Below are positions 18,047 to 26,567 of a stretch of 64,000 nucleotides of DNA, in pieces. The translations under genes and the position numbers were made by a program. The stretch is from the NCBI GenBank assembly GCA_031119475.1, contig JAVHXV010000001.1, positions 124,001-188,000 of the forward strand. The letters run 5' to 3'. The DNA is from Pedobacter sp. (GTDB lineage: Bacteria; Bacteroidota; Bacteroidia; Sphingobacteriales; Sphingobacteriaceae). The notes below the pieces were generated by a model. The model ran no database searches and had not been told where the DNA came from. It worked only from the letters and a program-made list of their open reading frames with translations. Numbering within the stretch: position 1 is the stretch's first letter; each line of letters opens with the position of its first letter.

Positions 18047-18775
18047 ATGTTACAGCAATTAATTACAGGGTTCGCGATCGTGCTTTTCTGCTTAAATCTC
18101 AATAACGAAAAGTTGACCGTCTATATCATCGGTGATTCGACTGCGGCCAATAAGCAGCCAAAGGCCTTTCCAGAAACCGGATGGGGCATGGAGTTGGCTG
18201 CATTTTTCAATCAGGACGTCAGCGTAGATAACCGGGCGATGAATGGAAGGAGCACCAAATCGTTCCTTAATGAAAAAAGATGGGAGTCTGTACTTTCGAC
18301 TTTAAAACCAGGCGATTATGTGCTGATCGAATTTGGGCACAATGACGAAAAGGTCGATCGGCCTGAGATTGGCACTTCATTGGTCGAGTTCAAAAATAAC
18401 CTGGCCAAGTTTGTGGTAGAAACAAGAGCTAAAAACGCCTATCCCATTTTGTTGACCCCAATCATGCGGAGGAGCTTTACCAATGGAAAACTGCAGGACA
18501 CACATTTGGGCTATCCTGATGTGGTCAGGAAACTGGCCGACTCCCTGCACGTACCTTTGATCGATATGCACCAAAAAACCCAAAGGCTATTGGCCGATCT
18601 TGGCGAACAGCCTTCCATCCAACTTTTCAACCATGTCGATCCCGGCCATGTCAATTATCCCGAAGGAAAAAAAGACAATACGCACTTGAGCCCTCAGGGT
18701 GCCAAGGCAGTAGCTGCGCTGGTTGTGGAAGGCATCAGGGAAAACAGGCTCGGCCTTATGAAATATTTAAAATGA
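18047..18775 (+). CDS. Rhamnogalacturonan acetylesterase (SGNH, CE12)
   Basis: A 242-residue SGNH hydrolase. The nucleophile motif GDSTA (Ser31) begins block I, NGRSTKSF (with conserved Gly) is block II, GHNDEK (Asn) block III, and DNTHLSPQGA (about 209-218) supplies the Asp-His pair. An N-terminal hydrophobic segment suggests export. Removes acetyl groups from pectin backbones, complementing the two CE8 enzymes on either side. Its TGA overlaps the start of the second CE8 gene (ATGA). Confidence 0.9.
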   Translation: MLQQLITGFAIVLFCLNLNNEKLTVYIIGDSTAANKQPKAFPETGWGMELAAFFNQDVSVDNRAMNGRSTKSFLNEKRWESVLSTLKPGDYVLIEFGHNDEKVDRPEIGTSLVEFKNNLAKFVVETRAKNAYPILLTPIMRRSFTNGKLQDTHLGYPDVVRKLADSLHVPLIDMHQKTQRLLADLGEQPSIQLFNHVDPGHVNYPEGKKDNTHLSPQGAKAVAALVVEGIRENRLGLMKYLK

Positions 18776-19755
18776 TGGATCAAATAAAATTTCTGCTTTT
18801 CAGATTAATTTGTCTGTTTACTGTTGCGTTACAGCCCTATCCGCTGTGCGCCCAAAGCCAAAACACATACGACATTGTCGTGGCCCAGGATGGGTCTGGA
18901 CAGTATAAAACTGTACAGGAGGCCCTGAATGCCGTCCCTGATTTCAGAAAAGTACCAACCACCATATTGATCAAGAATGGCACCTACAAGGAAAAGCTCA
19001 ATCTTTCGGCTTCCAAGCAATTGGTTAGGCTGATTGGTGAAAATAAAACAAAGACTATCCTAACTTTTGACGACTGGGCACAGCGAAAAAATGTCTATGG
19101 AGAAGAGAAAGGCACTTCAGGATCGGCAAGTTTCTACATGTATGGGCCATCATTCTATGCCGAAAATATTACTTTTCAGAATACCGCTGGTCCTGTCGGA
19201 CAAGCAGTTGCATTGCTCGTTGCGGGTGATAAGGCCAGGTTTGTGAATTGCAATATGCTCGGTTTTCAAGATACCTTGTATACCTACGGATATGGCAGCA
19301 GGCAATATTATCTTAATTGTTATATCGAAGGAACGGTCGATTTTATTTTTGGCTCATCGACCGCCGTCTTCGACCATTGCGAAATCTTCTGTAAAAAAGC
19401 AGGGTACATTACTGCGGCATCAACACCAGACAGTACCCAATATGGCTATGTTTTTCTGAATTGCAAGATAACCGGAGATGCGCCACCCCGTTCGTTCTAT
19501 CTTGGCCGCCCTTGGCGCCCTTTTGCCAAAACTGTATTTATCGATTGTGAACTCGGTCCAATGATCAGGCCTGAGGGCTGGCACAATTGGGGCAAAGAAA
19601 GCAATGAGCAAACAGCCTTCTATGCCGAATTCGGTTCCAAGGGAAATGGTGCGGCAATTCAAGATCGGGTTGCCTGGTCGCATCAATTGGAACCAGCTGA
19701 ACTGCCTAAATATACGCTGGAGCAAATTTTTAAAGGATGGAATCCTAGAGAGTGA
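18772..19755 (+). CDS. Pectin methylesterase (CE8), second copy
   Basis: A 327-residue CE8 enzyme with a signal peptide ending PLCAQ. It keeps LGFQDTLYTYG, TVDFIFGSS, GYITAAST and LGRPWRPFAKTVF with the same spacing as the first copy, from which it clearly differs in sequence. The first ATG overlaps the upstream stop as ATGATG; the second ATG at 18775 is an alternative. Two divergent esterases may act on differently methylated or terminal residues. Confidence 0.93.
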   Translation: MMDQIKFLLFRLICLFTVALQPYPLCAQSQNTYDIVVAQDGSGQYKTVQEALNAVPDFRKVPTTILIKNGTYKEKLNLSASKQLVRLIGENKTKTILTFDDWAQRKNVYGEEKGTSGSASFYMYGPSFYAENITFQNTAGPVGQAVALLVAGDKARFVNCNMLGFQDTLYTYGYGSRQYYLNCYIEGTVDFIFGSSTAVFDHCEIFCKKAGYITAASTPDSTQYGYVFLNCKITGDAPPRSFYLGRPWRPFAKTVFIDCELGPMIRPEGWHNWGKESNEQTAFYAEFGSKGNGAAIQDRVAWSHQLEPAELPKYTLEQIFKGWNPRE

Positions 19756-19757
19756 TT

Positions 19758-19806
19758 CAGTTAGCAGTTTTTAGTTAGCAGTTACTAGTTTTCAGTTTAC
19801 AGTTTT
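19758..19806 (+). repeat. Heptad array (CAGTTAG/CAGTTTT type), 7 units
   Basis: CAGTTAG, CAGTTTT, TAGTTAG, CAGTTAC, TAGTTTT, CAGTTTA, CAGTTTT in exact register. It starts 2 bp after the CE8 stop and ends 6 bp before the GH43 start, so it fills the whole gap. Confidence 0.88.
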
Positions 19807-19812
19807 GTTGTG

Positions 19813-21414
19813 ATGAAGCCAATTTTTACCCTCCTATTTTCATGTTTGTCGCTGTTGGTTTGCGCACAGCGATCACTGACCTGGATGCCTGATCTGGGCA
19901 ATGGATTTTATAAAAACCCGGTCCTCCATGCAGATTATTCCGATCCTGATGTCATTCGCGTTGGAGAACATTTCTATATGGTGGCCTCTAGTTTTGACGC
20001 GGTACCTGGCCTGCCTATCCTGGAATCAAAAGACCTGGTCAATTGGAAGTTGATCGGTCATGCGCTGAAAAGGCAACCTCCATTTCAGCATTTTGCTAAA
20101 ACACAGCATGGCAATGGGGTTTGGGCACCGGCCCTGCGATTTCATAAGCAGGAATTTTACCTCTATTATCCAGATCCCGATTTTGGGATTTACCTTACCA
20201 AGGCCAAAAATCCTGCAGGGCCTTGGTCTGAACCTGTTTTGGTTGAGGCAGGGAAGGGATTGATCGATCCCTGTCCACTTTGGGATACGGATGGACAGCA
20301 TTACCTGGTCCATGCCTATGCGGGTAGCAGGGCAGGGATCAAGAGCATCATCGTCATCAAAAAATTGAATGCCAAAGGTGATCAGGTCATCAATGAAGGC
20401 CAGATCTTATATGATGGACATGAACTGGACCCGACCATCGAAGGCCCAAAATTATACAAAAGAAATGGCTATTACTATATTTTTGCACCGGCGGGAGGTG
20501 TTGCTACGGGATGGCAATTGGTGCTTCGCGCTAAAAACATCATGGGCCCTTACGAGCGAAAAGTGGTATTGTCGCAAGGACAATCACCCATTAATGGCCC
20601 GCATCAAGGGGCTTGGGTAAACACGGCCAGTGGCGAAGATTGGTTTCTGCACTTTCAGGACCTCGGTGCTTATGGAAGGGTAGTGCACCTGCAGCCCATG
20701 AAATGGATCAATGATTGGCCAGTTATGGGTACAGATGCCGACGGCGATGGTATTGGTGAGCCTGTGCTGACGTTCAAAAAACCTACTACGGGACATTCTT
20801 CAATCGTCAACCCTGCTGAAAGCGATGAGTTCAATGGATCACAAATAGGGCTTCAATGGCAATGGCAGGCAAATCCGCTGGCCACCTGGTCTTTTATGAA
20901 CCAAGGTAAATTGAGGTTGTATGCCATCAAAGCCCCTGATAGCGCTAAAAACCTCTGGGACGTACCCAACCTTTTGCTCCAGAAATTTCCTGCTCCATCA
21001 TTTACGGTAACCACAAAAATGAAGGTAGCACTTAACGCCAAACGTTCAAACGAAAAAGCGGGAATTGTCGTAGCTGGATTGAGCTATGCCAACTTGGGTA
21101 TCCAAAACAAAAAGGATGGACTGTACCTGGTTTGGGGGATTTGCAAAAACGCAGATCATGGAAGCAGGGAAACGGTACGTGAGGTAACCAAACTAAATGG
21201 AAATGAGATTTTTCTGCGTGTGGAAGTAAGTGCCGGAGCAAAGTGCAGGTTTGCCTATAGTGAAGACGGGATTAATTTTACCACACTGGAAGAGGATGTT
21301 GAAGCACAGCCAGGCAAATGGATCGGGGCCAAGATCGGCCTATTCTGTACGGGCGGACAGCAGACCAACGATTCGGGATATGTGGATGTGGATTGGTTTA
21401 GGGTTGAAAAGTAA
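19813..21414 (+). CDS. Glycoside hydrolase family 43 enzyme
   Basis: A 533-residue secreted enzyme; ATG at 19813 is preferred to the in-frame GTG just before it. The signal peptide ends LLVCAQ (19). The five-bladed propeller carries DYSDPDVI (catalytic base region, 41-48), LIDPCPLWD (pKa-modulating Asp) and ELDPTIEGPKLYK (acid Glu). From about 330 a beta-sandwich C-terminal domain follows (ESDEFNGSQIGLQWQW), as in the GH43_12-like group with xylosidase/arabinofuranosidase activity. A DADGDGIGE loop looks like a calcium site. In this setting it probably trims arabinose or galactose side chains of pectin. The stop lies at the edge of a heptad array. Confidence 0.9.
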   Translation: MKPIFTLLFSCLSLLVCAQRSLTWMPDLGNGFYKNPVLHADYSDPDVIRVGEHFYMVASSFDAVPGLPILESKDLVNWKLIGHALKRQPPFQHFAKTQHGNGVWAPALRFHKQEFYLYYPDPDFGIYLTKAKNPAGPWSEPVLVEAGKGLIDPCPLWDTDGQHYLVHAYAGSRAGIKSIIVIKKLNAKGDQVINEGQILYDGHELDPTIEGPKLYKRNGYYYIFAPAGGVATGWQLVLRAKNIMGPYERKVVLSQGQSPINGPHQGAWVNTASGEDWFLHFQDLGAYGRVVHLQPMKWINDWPVMGTDADGDGIGEPVLTFKKPTTGHSSIVNPAESDEFNGSQIGLQWQWQANPLATWSFMNQGKLRLYAIKAPDSAKNLWDVPNLLLQKFPAPSFTVTTKMKVALNAKRSNEKAGIVVAGLSYANLGIQNKKDGLYLVWGICKNADHGSRETVREVTKLNGNEIFLRVEVSAGAKCRFAYSEDGINFTTLEEDVEAQPGKWIGAKIGLFCTGGQQTNDSGYVDVDWFRVEK

Positions 21415-21462
21415 GTTGAAGGTTGAAGGTTAAAAGTCAAAAGTAAAAAGTAAAAAGACCAA
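21414..21462 (+). repeat. Heptad array (AGTTGAA to AGTAAAA)
   Basis: AGTTGAA, GGTTGAA, GGTTAAA, AGTCAAA, AGTAAAA, AGTAAAA, AGACCAA. The first A is the last base of the TAA stop of the GH43 gene. Confidence 0.88.
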
Positions 21463-21578
21463 AAGGATGTTCCAAATGAACTCTTACAGCGCTTTTGGCA
21501 TTGGAAGAAGTTGATCGAAATGGGATAAGATCAAGCAGCCAAGCGGACGATATAATCTGATTAACCTTATCAATACAC

Positions 21579-21646
21579 GCTACGCCCTTCGCCCTTCGCT
21601 TTTCGCTCAACGCCCTTCGCCCTACGCCCTTCGCTTTTCGCTTTCC
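21579..21646 (-). repeat. Heptad array (GCCCTTC/GCTTTTC type)
   Basis: GCCCTTC, GCCCTTC, GCTTTTC, GCTCAAC, GCCCTTC, GCCCTAC, GCCCTTC, GCTTTTC, GCTTTCC in register. The AG-rich strand is the minus strand, so this is the CT orientation before the GH28 start. Confidence 0.87.
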
Positions 21647-21647
21647 C

Positions 21648-21675
21648 CGATAACGTTTGCACAGTTATTTTCGGC
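21648..21675. promoter_or_regulatory. Candidate LacI-family operator before GH28
   Basis: GATAACGTTTGCACAGTTATTT shares AACGTTTGC and a following A/T tract with sites at 10205 and 26458. Confidence 0.45.
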
Positions 21676-21770
21676 CATTTAGTTTCATTTGGCCCCAAAA
21701 CTATGTACAATTGTGATAGCAAGTTTCGTTTAAAACCAAACTGCCAACCAAATATAAATTCGACCTACGC

Positions 21771-23423
21771 ATGAAAAAAATTGTAGCAGCCTACTTTTTG
21801 CTTTTATCTGTCAGCTATTTTTCTGTTGATGCCCAAACGTATAGTTTCAGCCACCTCCCGGTTATAGCCAAAACATCTTTTAAAAAGGATACTTTCAATA
21901 TCGTTCGGTTTGGTGCCGTAAATGATGGCATCACGCTGAATACCAAGAGCATTAACGATGCCATTGTTGCCTGCAATAAAAAAGGGGGCGGTGTGGTCTT
22001 GGTGCCAAAGGGAATGTGGCTTACAGGGCCAATTGAGCTCAAAAGCAACGTGAACCTTCACTTGCAGGCCAATGCCATTCTTCAGTTTACGAAAGATTTT
22101 GATCAATATCCGCTTGTGGCGGGTAATTGGGAGGGTTTGCCACAAATGCGCAACCAATCTCCCCTGTGGGCTGTTAACCAACAAAATATTGCCGTTACAG
22201 GAACAGGCATCATCGATGGGAACGGAGATGCCTGGCGCATGGTCAAAAAAGACAAGCTTACCGAATCGCAATGGTCCAAATTGGTGTCATCTGGTGGAAT
22301 GTTGAGCGATGATAAAAAAACATGGTATCCTTCTGAAAAAACATTCAAAGGTTCCAAGCTAAAAAACCCTGGTGAAATTACACCAGATAAAACCCCTGAA
22401 TTTTACCAATCGATCAAAGATTTTTTACGGCCAAACCTATTGGTCTTCACGTCCTGCAAAAGAATTTTGCTAGAAGGGGTAACTTTTCAAAATTCGCCAG
22501 CCTGGAACCTGCATCCACTGATGTGCGAAGACCTGACCGTACGGAATGTATATGCCAAAAATCCCTGGTATGCCCAAAACGGGGATGGCATCGATCTTGA
22601 ATCATGTAAGAACGTACTCATTGAAGGAAGTACATTTGATGTAGGAGACGATGGGATCTGCATCAAATCTGGACGTGATGCCGCTGGCCGAAAGCGGGGG
22701 ATGCCCACCGAAAATGTGATCATCAGAAACAGTACGGTCTACCATGCGCATGGCGGATTTGTAATCGGCAGCGAAATGTCTGGTGGGGCAAGGAATATTT
22801 TTGTTTCAGATTGCTCATTCATTGGTACCGATATTGGCCTCCGTTTTAAAACTACACGTGGCAGGGGCGGTATCGTAGAAAAAATCTTTGTCAGGAATGT
22901 AAACATGAAAGACATTGTGGGCGAGGCAATTTTGTTCGATATGTATTATGCTGCCGTTGATCCGGTGGCACTAAAAGGCGAAAAAAGGGATGCCCCGAAA
23001 GTGCAGCTTTTGCCGGTAACCGAAGAGACCCCAATATTCAGGGATTTCCATATCAAGGACATCGTTTGTGATGGGGCGGCCAAAGCGCTTTTCATCCGGG
23101 GATTGCCTGAAATGAGCATTGCCAACATCACGCTAGAAAACCTAAATATCCAGGCTAGGGAAGGAATTGATATCCAGGAAGCCAAAAATATACAATTGTC
23201 CAACGCCAGGTTAAAGGTGGCCACCACATCACCATTGATCAACATCCAGAATGGAAATCAGATCCGTTTTAACAATCTGGCCTATCCGAGTGCGCAATTG
23301 CTCTTCCGCATCAGCGGCGACAGAAATAGCGACATCAGCGCTTTGGGTGTAGACAGTTCAAGGGCAAAGGTTAAGTCTGAATTCGAGGGTGGGGCCGATC
23401 AAAAATCATTACAGTTGAAATAA
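21771..23423 (+). CDS. Polygalacturonase-type glycoside hydrolase family 28
   Basis: A 550-residue secreted beta-helix enzyme; signal peptide ends SVDAQ (22). GH28 catalytic motifs are complete: NGDGIDLES (about 270), VGDDGICIKSG with paired Asp (about 290-297), HGGFVIGSEMSGG (His about 325) and RFKTTRGRGG (about 356). It hydrolyses alpha-1,4-galacturonosyl bonds; the extended N-terminus (QTYSFSHLPVIAKTSFKKDTFNIVRFGAVNDG) is typical of exo-acting Bacteroidota members. Followed by the GH105 gene after one base. Confidence 0.94.
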   Translation: MKKIVAAYFLLLSVSYFSVDAQTYSFSHLPVIAKTSFKKDTFNIVRFGAVNDGITLNTKSINDAIVACNKKGGGVVLVPKGMWLTGPIELKSNVNLHLQANAILQFTKDFDQYPLVAGNWEGLPQMRNQSPLWAVNQQNIAVTGTGIIDGNGDAWRMVKKDKLTESQWSKLVSSGGMLSDDKKTWYPSEKTFKGSKLKNPGEITPDKTPEFYQSIKDFLRPNLLVFTSCKRILLEGVTFQNSPAWNLHPLMCEDLTVRNVYAKNPWYAQNGDGIDLESCKNVLIEGSTFDVGDDGICIKSGRDAAGRKRGMPTENVIIRNSTVYHAHGGFVIGSEMSGGARNIFVSDCSFIGTDIGLRFKTTRGRGGIVEKIFVRNVNMKDIVGEAILFDMYYAAVDPVALKGEKRDAPKVQLLPVTEETPIFRDFHIKDIVCDGAAKALFIRGLPEMSIANITLENLNIQAREGIDIQEAKNIQLSNARLKVATTSPLINIQNGNQIRFNNLAYPSAQLLFRISGDRNSDISALGVDSSRAKVKSEFEGGADQKSLQLK

Positions 23424-23424
23424 G

Positions 23425-25362
23425 ATGAAGAAATTAATCCTATGTTATGGCCTGCTCCTAGGGGCAACATTTGGCTATGTAAAGGCACAAAATCAAGTTT
23501 TAGGTAGCCGGTCTGATGCCAAGCGCATGGCCGAAACAGTGATGGCTGTCTGGAGCGACAGTACGAATAACACGCCATCGAGCTTTAAGCCAGTAAAATG
23601 GTCTTACGACCTTGGTGTCATCTATGAAGGCTTTGATGCACTTTGGAGGGTTACCGGAAATTCGACCTATTTCAAATCCATGCAGAAAAGTATGGACAGC
23701 TATCTTTCCGGCGATGGCCAGATCAATAACTATAAACCTGGCGATTTTAACATCGATAATGTAAAAAACGGCCGTACCCTGCTTACACTCTATAAAGTAA
23801 CGCTACAACCTAAATATTTTAAGGCCGCAACACATTTATGGGATCAACTGAAGCAGCAGCCGCGCACCAAAGAAGGTGGTTTTTGGCACAAAAAGATCTA
23901 TCCCAACCAAATGTGGCTTGATGGATTGTATATGGGAGAGCCATTTTATGCAGAATATGCTGCTCTGGTGCAGGATAAACAGGCATTTGACGACATTGCC
24001 AACCAGTTCATCTGGATGGAAAAAAATGCGCGGGATACAAAAACAGGCCTGCTCTACCATGGCTACGATGAATCGAGGACAGAGAAATGGGCAGATCAGC
24101 TTACGGGCCGGTCGCCACAGTTTTGGGCGCGGGCAATGGGCTGGTATGGTATGGGCCTGGTTGATGTGCTCGACTATTTTCCAAAAGACCATCCAAAGCG
24201 CAAAGAATTATTGGCCATCCTCAATAGGTTCGCCGCTGCAGTGCTAAAGGTGCAGGATCAAAAATCTGGTTTATGGTATGATGTTTTAGATCAGCCCCAG
24301 GGAAAAGGAAACTATCATGAGGCCTCTGCTTCGAATATGTTCATCTATACCTTTGCCAAGGGTGCCAGATTGGGCTATTTGCCAAACAATTATCTGCAGG
24401 CGGCCAAAAAAGCCTATCAGGGTGTACAGAAAGAGTTTATCGAAAATGTAGATCCGAACAAGATCAACCTAAAAGGTACAGTGGCAGTTTCGGGACTTGG
24501 CGGAAAACCTTACCGCGACGGTACCTATGCCTATTACCTGAGCGAAAAAGTGGTAACCAATGATGCAAAAGGCGTAGGTGCATTTTTGCTGGCCGCCGTA
24601 GAACTTGACCGTGCCACAGGTGTAAAACCAGGATTGGGCAAAACCGTTCTTTTGGATTCCTATTTCAACAATGAGCTGCGTACCGACCAGAGTGGAAACC
24701 AGCTCTCCTGGCATTATAAATGGGAAGAACGTGCCAACGGGGGCTTTTCTCTCTTGGGCGATCTGTTCAATGATGCCGGTTTTAAGACCAATACGCTTTA
24801 TGCCGCACCAAAAGCAGAAAACCTAAAGGGTGCATCTGTCTACATCATTGTCGATCCTGATTTTGAAAAGGAAAATCCGAAACCAAATTTTGTTGGCGAA
24901 AAAGACATTAAGGCCATTGCAGCCTGGGTAAAAGGTGGCGGTGTTTTGGTGCTCATGGCCAACGATGCGCCAAATGCTGAACTCACGCATTTCAATGAAC
25001 TCGCATCGCAATTTGGTGTATTTTTTAATGGAGATAGCAAAGGTACAGTGCCCGTACCCGGAAATTTTGAAACGGCAAAGGTTATGGTGAAAGGGCAGAA
25101 TGAAATTTTTAGACAGGCCAAAAACCTTTTCATCAAAGAATATAGCAGCCTGAAGTTAACAGGGCCCGCCGTTCCGGTGCTTAAAGATGCCGATGGGGCA
25201 AATGTGATGTCGGTAACCAGGTATGGAAAGGGCACAGTGTATGCCATTGGCGATCCTTGGCTATACAATGAATATGTGGATGGCAGAAAGTTGCCATCAA
25301 TGTACCAAAATTTTACGGCTGCAGCTGAGTTGGTCAATTGGTTGGCCAAACAGGTCAAGTAA
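23425..25362 (+). CDS. GH105 unsaturated rhamnogalacturonyl hydrolase fused to a DUF4350 domain
   Basis: A 645-residue secreted protein; signal peptide ends YVKAQ (22). Residues about 25-395 form the (alpha/alpha)6 barrel of GH105/GH88: WSYDLGVIYEGFDALWRVTG, FWHKKIYPNQMWLDGLYMGEPFYAEYA (catalytic Asp), RSPQFWARAMGWYGMGLVDVLDYFP and SGLWYDVLDQP. Residues about 405-645 resemble DUF4350/glutamine-amidotransferase-like sheets (VYIIVDPDFEKENPKPNFVGEKDIKAIAAWVKGGGVLVLMAND, GKGTVYAIGDPWLYNEY). The first part removes unsaturated uronates from lyase products; the role of the second part is unknown, perhaps glycan binding or enzyme association. Confidence 0.9.
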   Translation: MKKLILCYGLLLGATFGYVKAQNQVLGSRSDAKRMAETVMAVWSDSTNNTPSSFKPVKWSYDLGVIYEGFDALWRVTGNSTYFKSMQKSMDSYLSGDGQINNYKPGDFNIDNVKNGRTLLTLYKVTLQPKYFKAATHLWDQLKQQPRTKEGGFWHKKIYPNQMWLDGLYMGEPFYAEYAALVQDKQAFDDIANQFIWMEKNARDTKTGLLYHGYDESRTEKWADQLTGRSPQFWARAMGWYGMGLVDVLDYFPKDHPKRKELLAILNRFAAAVLKVQDQKSGLWYDVLDQPQGKGNYHEASASNMFIYTFAKGARLGYLPNNYLQAAKKAYQGVQKEFIENVDPNKINLKGTVAVSGLGGKPYRDGTYAYYLSEKVVTNDAKGVGAFLLAAVELDRATGVKPGLGKTVLLDSYFNNELRTDQSGNQLSWHYKWEERANGGFSLLGDLFNDAGFKTNTLYAAPKAENLKGASVYIIVDPDFEKENPKPNFVGEKDIKAIAAWVKGGGVLVLMANDAPNAELTHFNELASQFGVFFNGDSKGTVPVPGNFETAKVMVKGQNEIFRQAKNLFIKEYSSLKLTGPAVPVLKDADGANVMSVTRYGKGTVYAIGDPWLYNEYVDGRKLPSMYQNFTAAAELVNWLAKQVK

Positions 25363-25393
25363 TGGACTGCAAAGCTATATAAAGACCAAGCAA

Positions 25394-26425
25394 ATGAAAA
25401 AAATCCTCTATATGGTGGCCTGCCTCAGTTTTTGCTCGTGCGCAGCCCAACAAGGTACTTCGGCCAACTTTAAAACTGATCCCATTGCCGAAAAGATGTT
25501 GGTTTATCAATTGCCGAATGGCGGTTGGCCCAAGCAACTGATTGGTGGTTCGGTGGTCAACTATAACCAGCCTCTCGATGAAGCCCTATTGTCAAAAATT
25601 AAGGCTACGCCAGAAAAACACGCTACCATCGACAATAAGGCCACGAGCAGGGAAATCAATGCCCTGGTGAAAGCTTATAAGGCCACAGGCAATACAAATT
25701 ACCTGAAAGCTGCCGAAAGAGGTATCGACTATCTTTTTAAAGCCCAATATACCAATGGGGGCTGGCCACAGTACTATCCCGATCACAGCCTTTACCGTGC
25801 AGAAATTACCTATAACGACGACGCCATGGTCAATGTGCTGAACATTATGCTCAACATAGCCACCCAGGCCAATGATTTTGAGGTTGTTGATCGGAAATAT
25901 ACCGCAAAAGCAGAAGATGCCGTGAAAAGAGGGGTCGACTGCATCTTAAAGACACAGGTACAAAAAGAGGGCAAATTGACCATTTGGGCGGCGCAATACG
26001 ATCAGAATTCATTAAAGCCGGCCAAGGCCAGAAACTTTGAGCCTGCATCACTCAGTACTTCGGAGTCGGTGGGGATCGTAAGGTTCCTGATGCGGCTTAA
26101 AAACCCATCAACAGAGATTAAGCAGGCCATTTCGAGTGCGGTCGACTGGTTGGTACAAGCGAAAATAGTGGGCTATAGATTTGATAAGCTGGCCAATGGC
26201 GATAAGGGGTTGATTGCTGATCCGAGTGCGACCATTTGGTCCAGGTTCTACGATTTTGATAATAACCAGCCAATTTTTGGCGACAGGGACAATTCGGTGA
26301 AGACCAATGTGGCCGATATCAGCTTCGAACGCAGAAATGGTTACGGCTGGTATGGAACATGGCCCACTAACCTGATTGCGAAAGAGTATCCGAAGTGGCA
26401 AAAAACGATCGAAACAACAAATTAG
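25394..26425 (+). CDS. Pectate lyase, family PL10
   Basis: A 343-residue exported protein. ATG at 25394 is chosen because the preceding in-frame sequence is the out-of-frame end of the GH105 gene. The lipobox-like LSFCSCAAQ suggests a lipoprotein. The PL10 core is evident: LPNGGWPKQ, ATSREINALVKAYKATGNTNYLKAAERGIDYLFKAQYTNGGWPQYYPD, ITYNDDAMVNVLN, and WSRFYDFDNNQPIFGDRDNSVK with the conserved Arg/Asp cluster. It cleaves polygalacturonate by beta-elimination, feeding KduI-type metabolism downstream. The TAG stop lies inside an AATTAGCTAATTAG repeat. Confidence 0.92.
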   Translation: MKKILYMVACLSFCSCAAQQGTSANFKTDPIAEKMLVYQLPNGGWPKQLIGGSVVNYNQPLDEALLSKIKATPEKHATIDNKATSREINALVKAYKATGNTNYLKAAERGIDYLFKAQYTNGGWPQYYPDHSLYRAEITYNDDAMVNVLNIMLNIATQANDFEVVDRKYTAKAEDAVKRGVDCILKTQVQKEGKLTIWAAQYDQNSLKPAKARNFEPASLSTSESVGIVRFLMRLKNPSTEIKQAISSAVDWLVQAKIVGYRFDKLANGDKGLIADPSATIWSRFYDFDNNQPIFGDRDNSVKTNVADISFERRNGYGWYGTWPTNLIAKEYPKWQKTIETTN

Positions 26426-26446
26426 CTAATTAGCAAATTAGCTGAT
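26418..26446. repeat. AATTAGCTAATTAGC repeat overlapping the PL10 stop
   Basis: AATTAGCTAATT is a perfect 12-bp palindrome, followed by AGCAAATTAGCTGATTAAG. Related words occur at 41478-41511, 41979-42056 and 51396-51442. Confidence 0.65.
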
Positions 26447-26449
26447 TAA

Positions 26450-26480
26450 GACTGGCAACGTTTGCGCAAATATTTACCCC
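26450..26480. promoter_or_regulatory. Candidate LacI-family operator before uxaB
   Basis: ACTGGCAACGTTTGCGCAAATATTT contains GCAACGTTTGC, an imperfect dyad around CG, shared with the sites before susC and the GH28 gene. A -7-like TAATATTG is at 26512-26519. Confidence 0.45.
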
Positions 26481-26567
26481 TAAATAAGGCTTTTACCAGT
26501 GAAAAAATCGGTAATATTGCTATAACCAAAGCTGGACTGGCCAGCTATAAATTACTTTGAACAGACC

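Larger units (their letters stand above)
21463..21770 (+). other. Gap before the GH28 gene
   Basis: Contains no gene. 21463-21578 is unremarkable; 21579-21646 is a heptad array in CT orientation; 21652-21660 holds an AACGTTTGC operator candidate; the remaining 110 bp is an AT-rich leader with TATAAATTCG about 10 bp before the ATG, which is a weak -7-like match. Confidence 0.5.
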
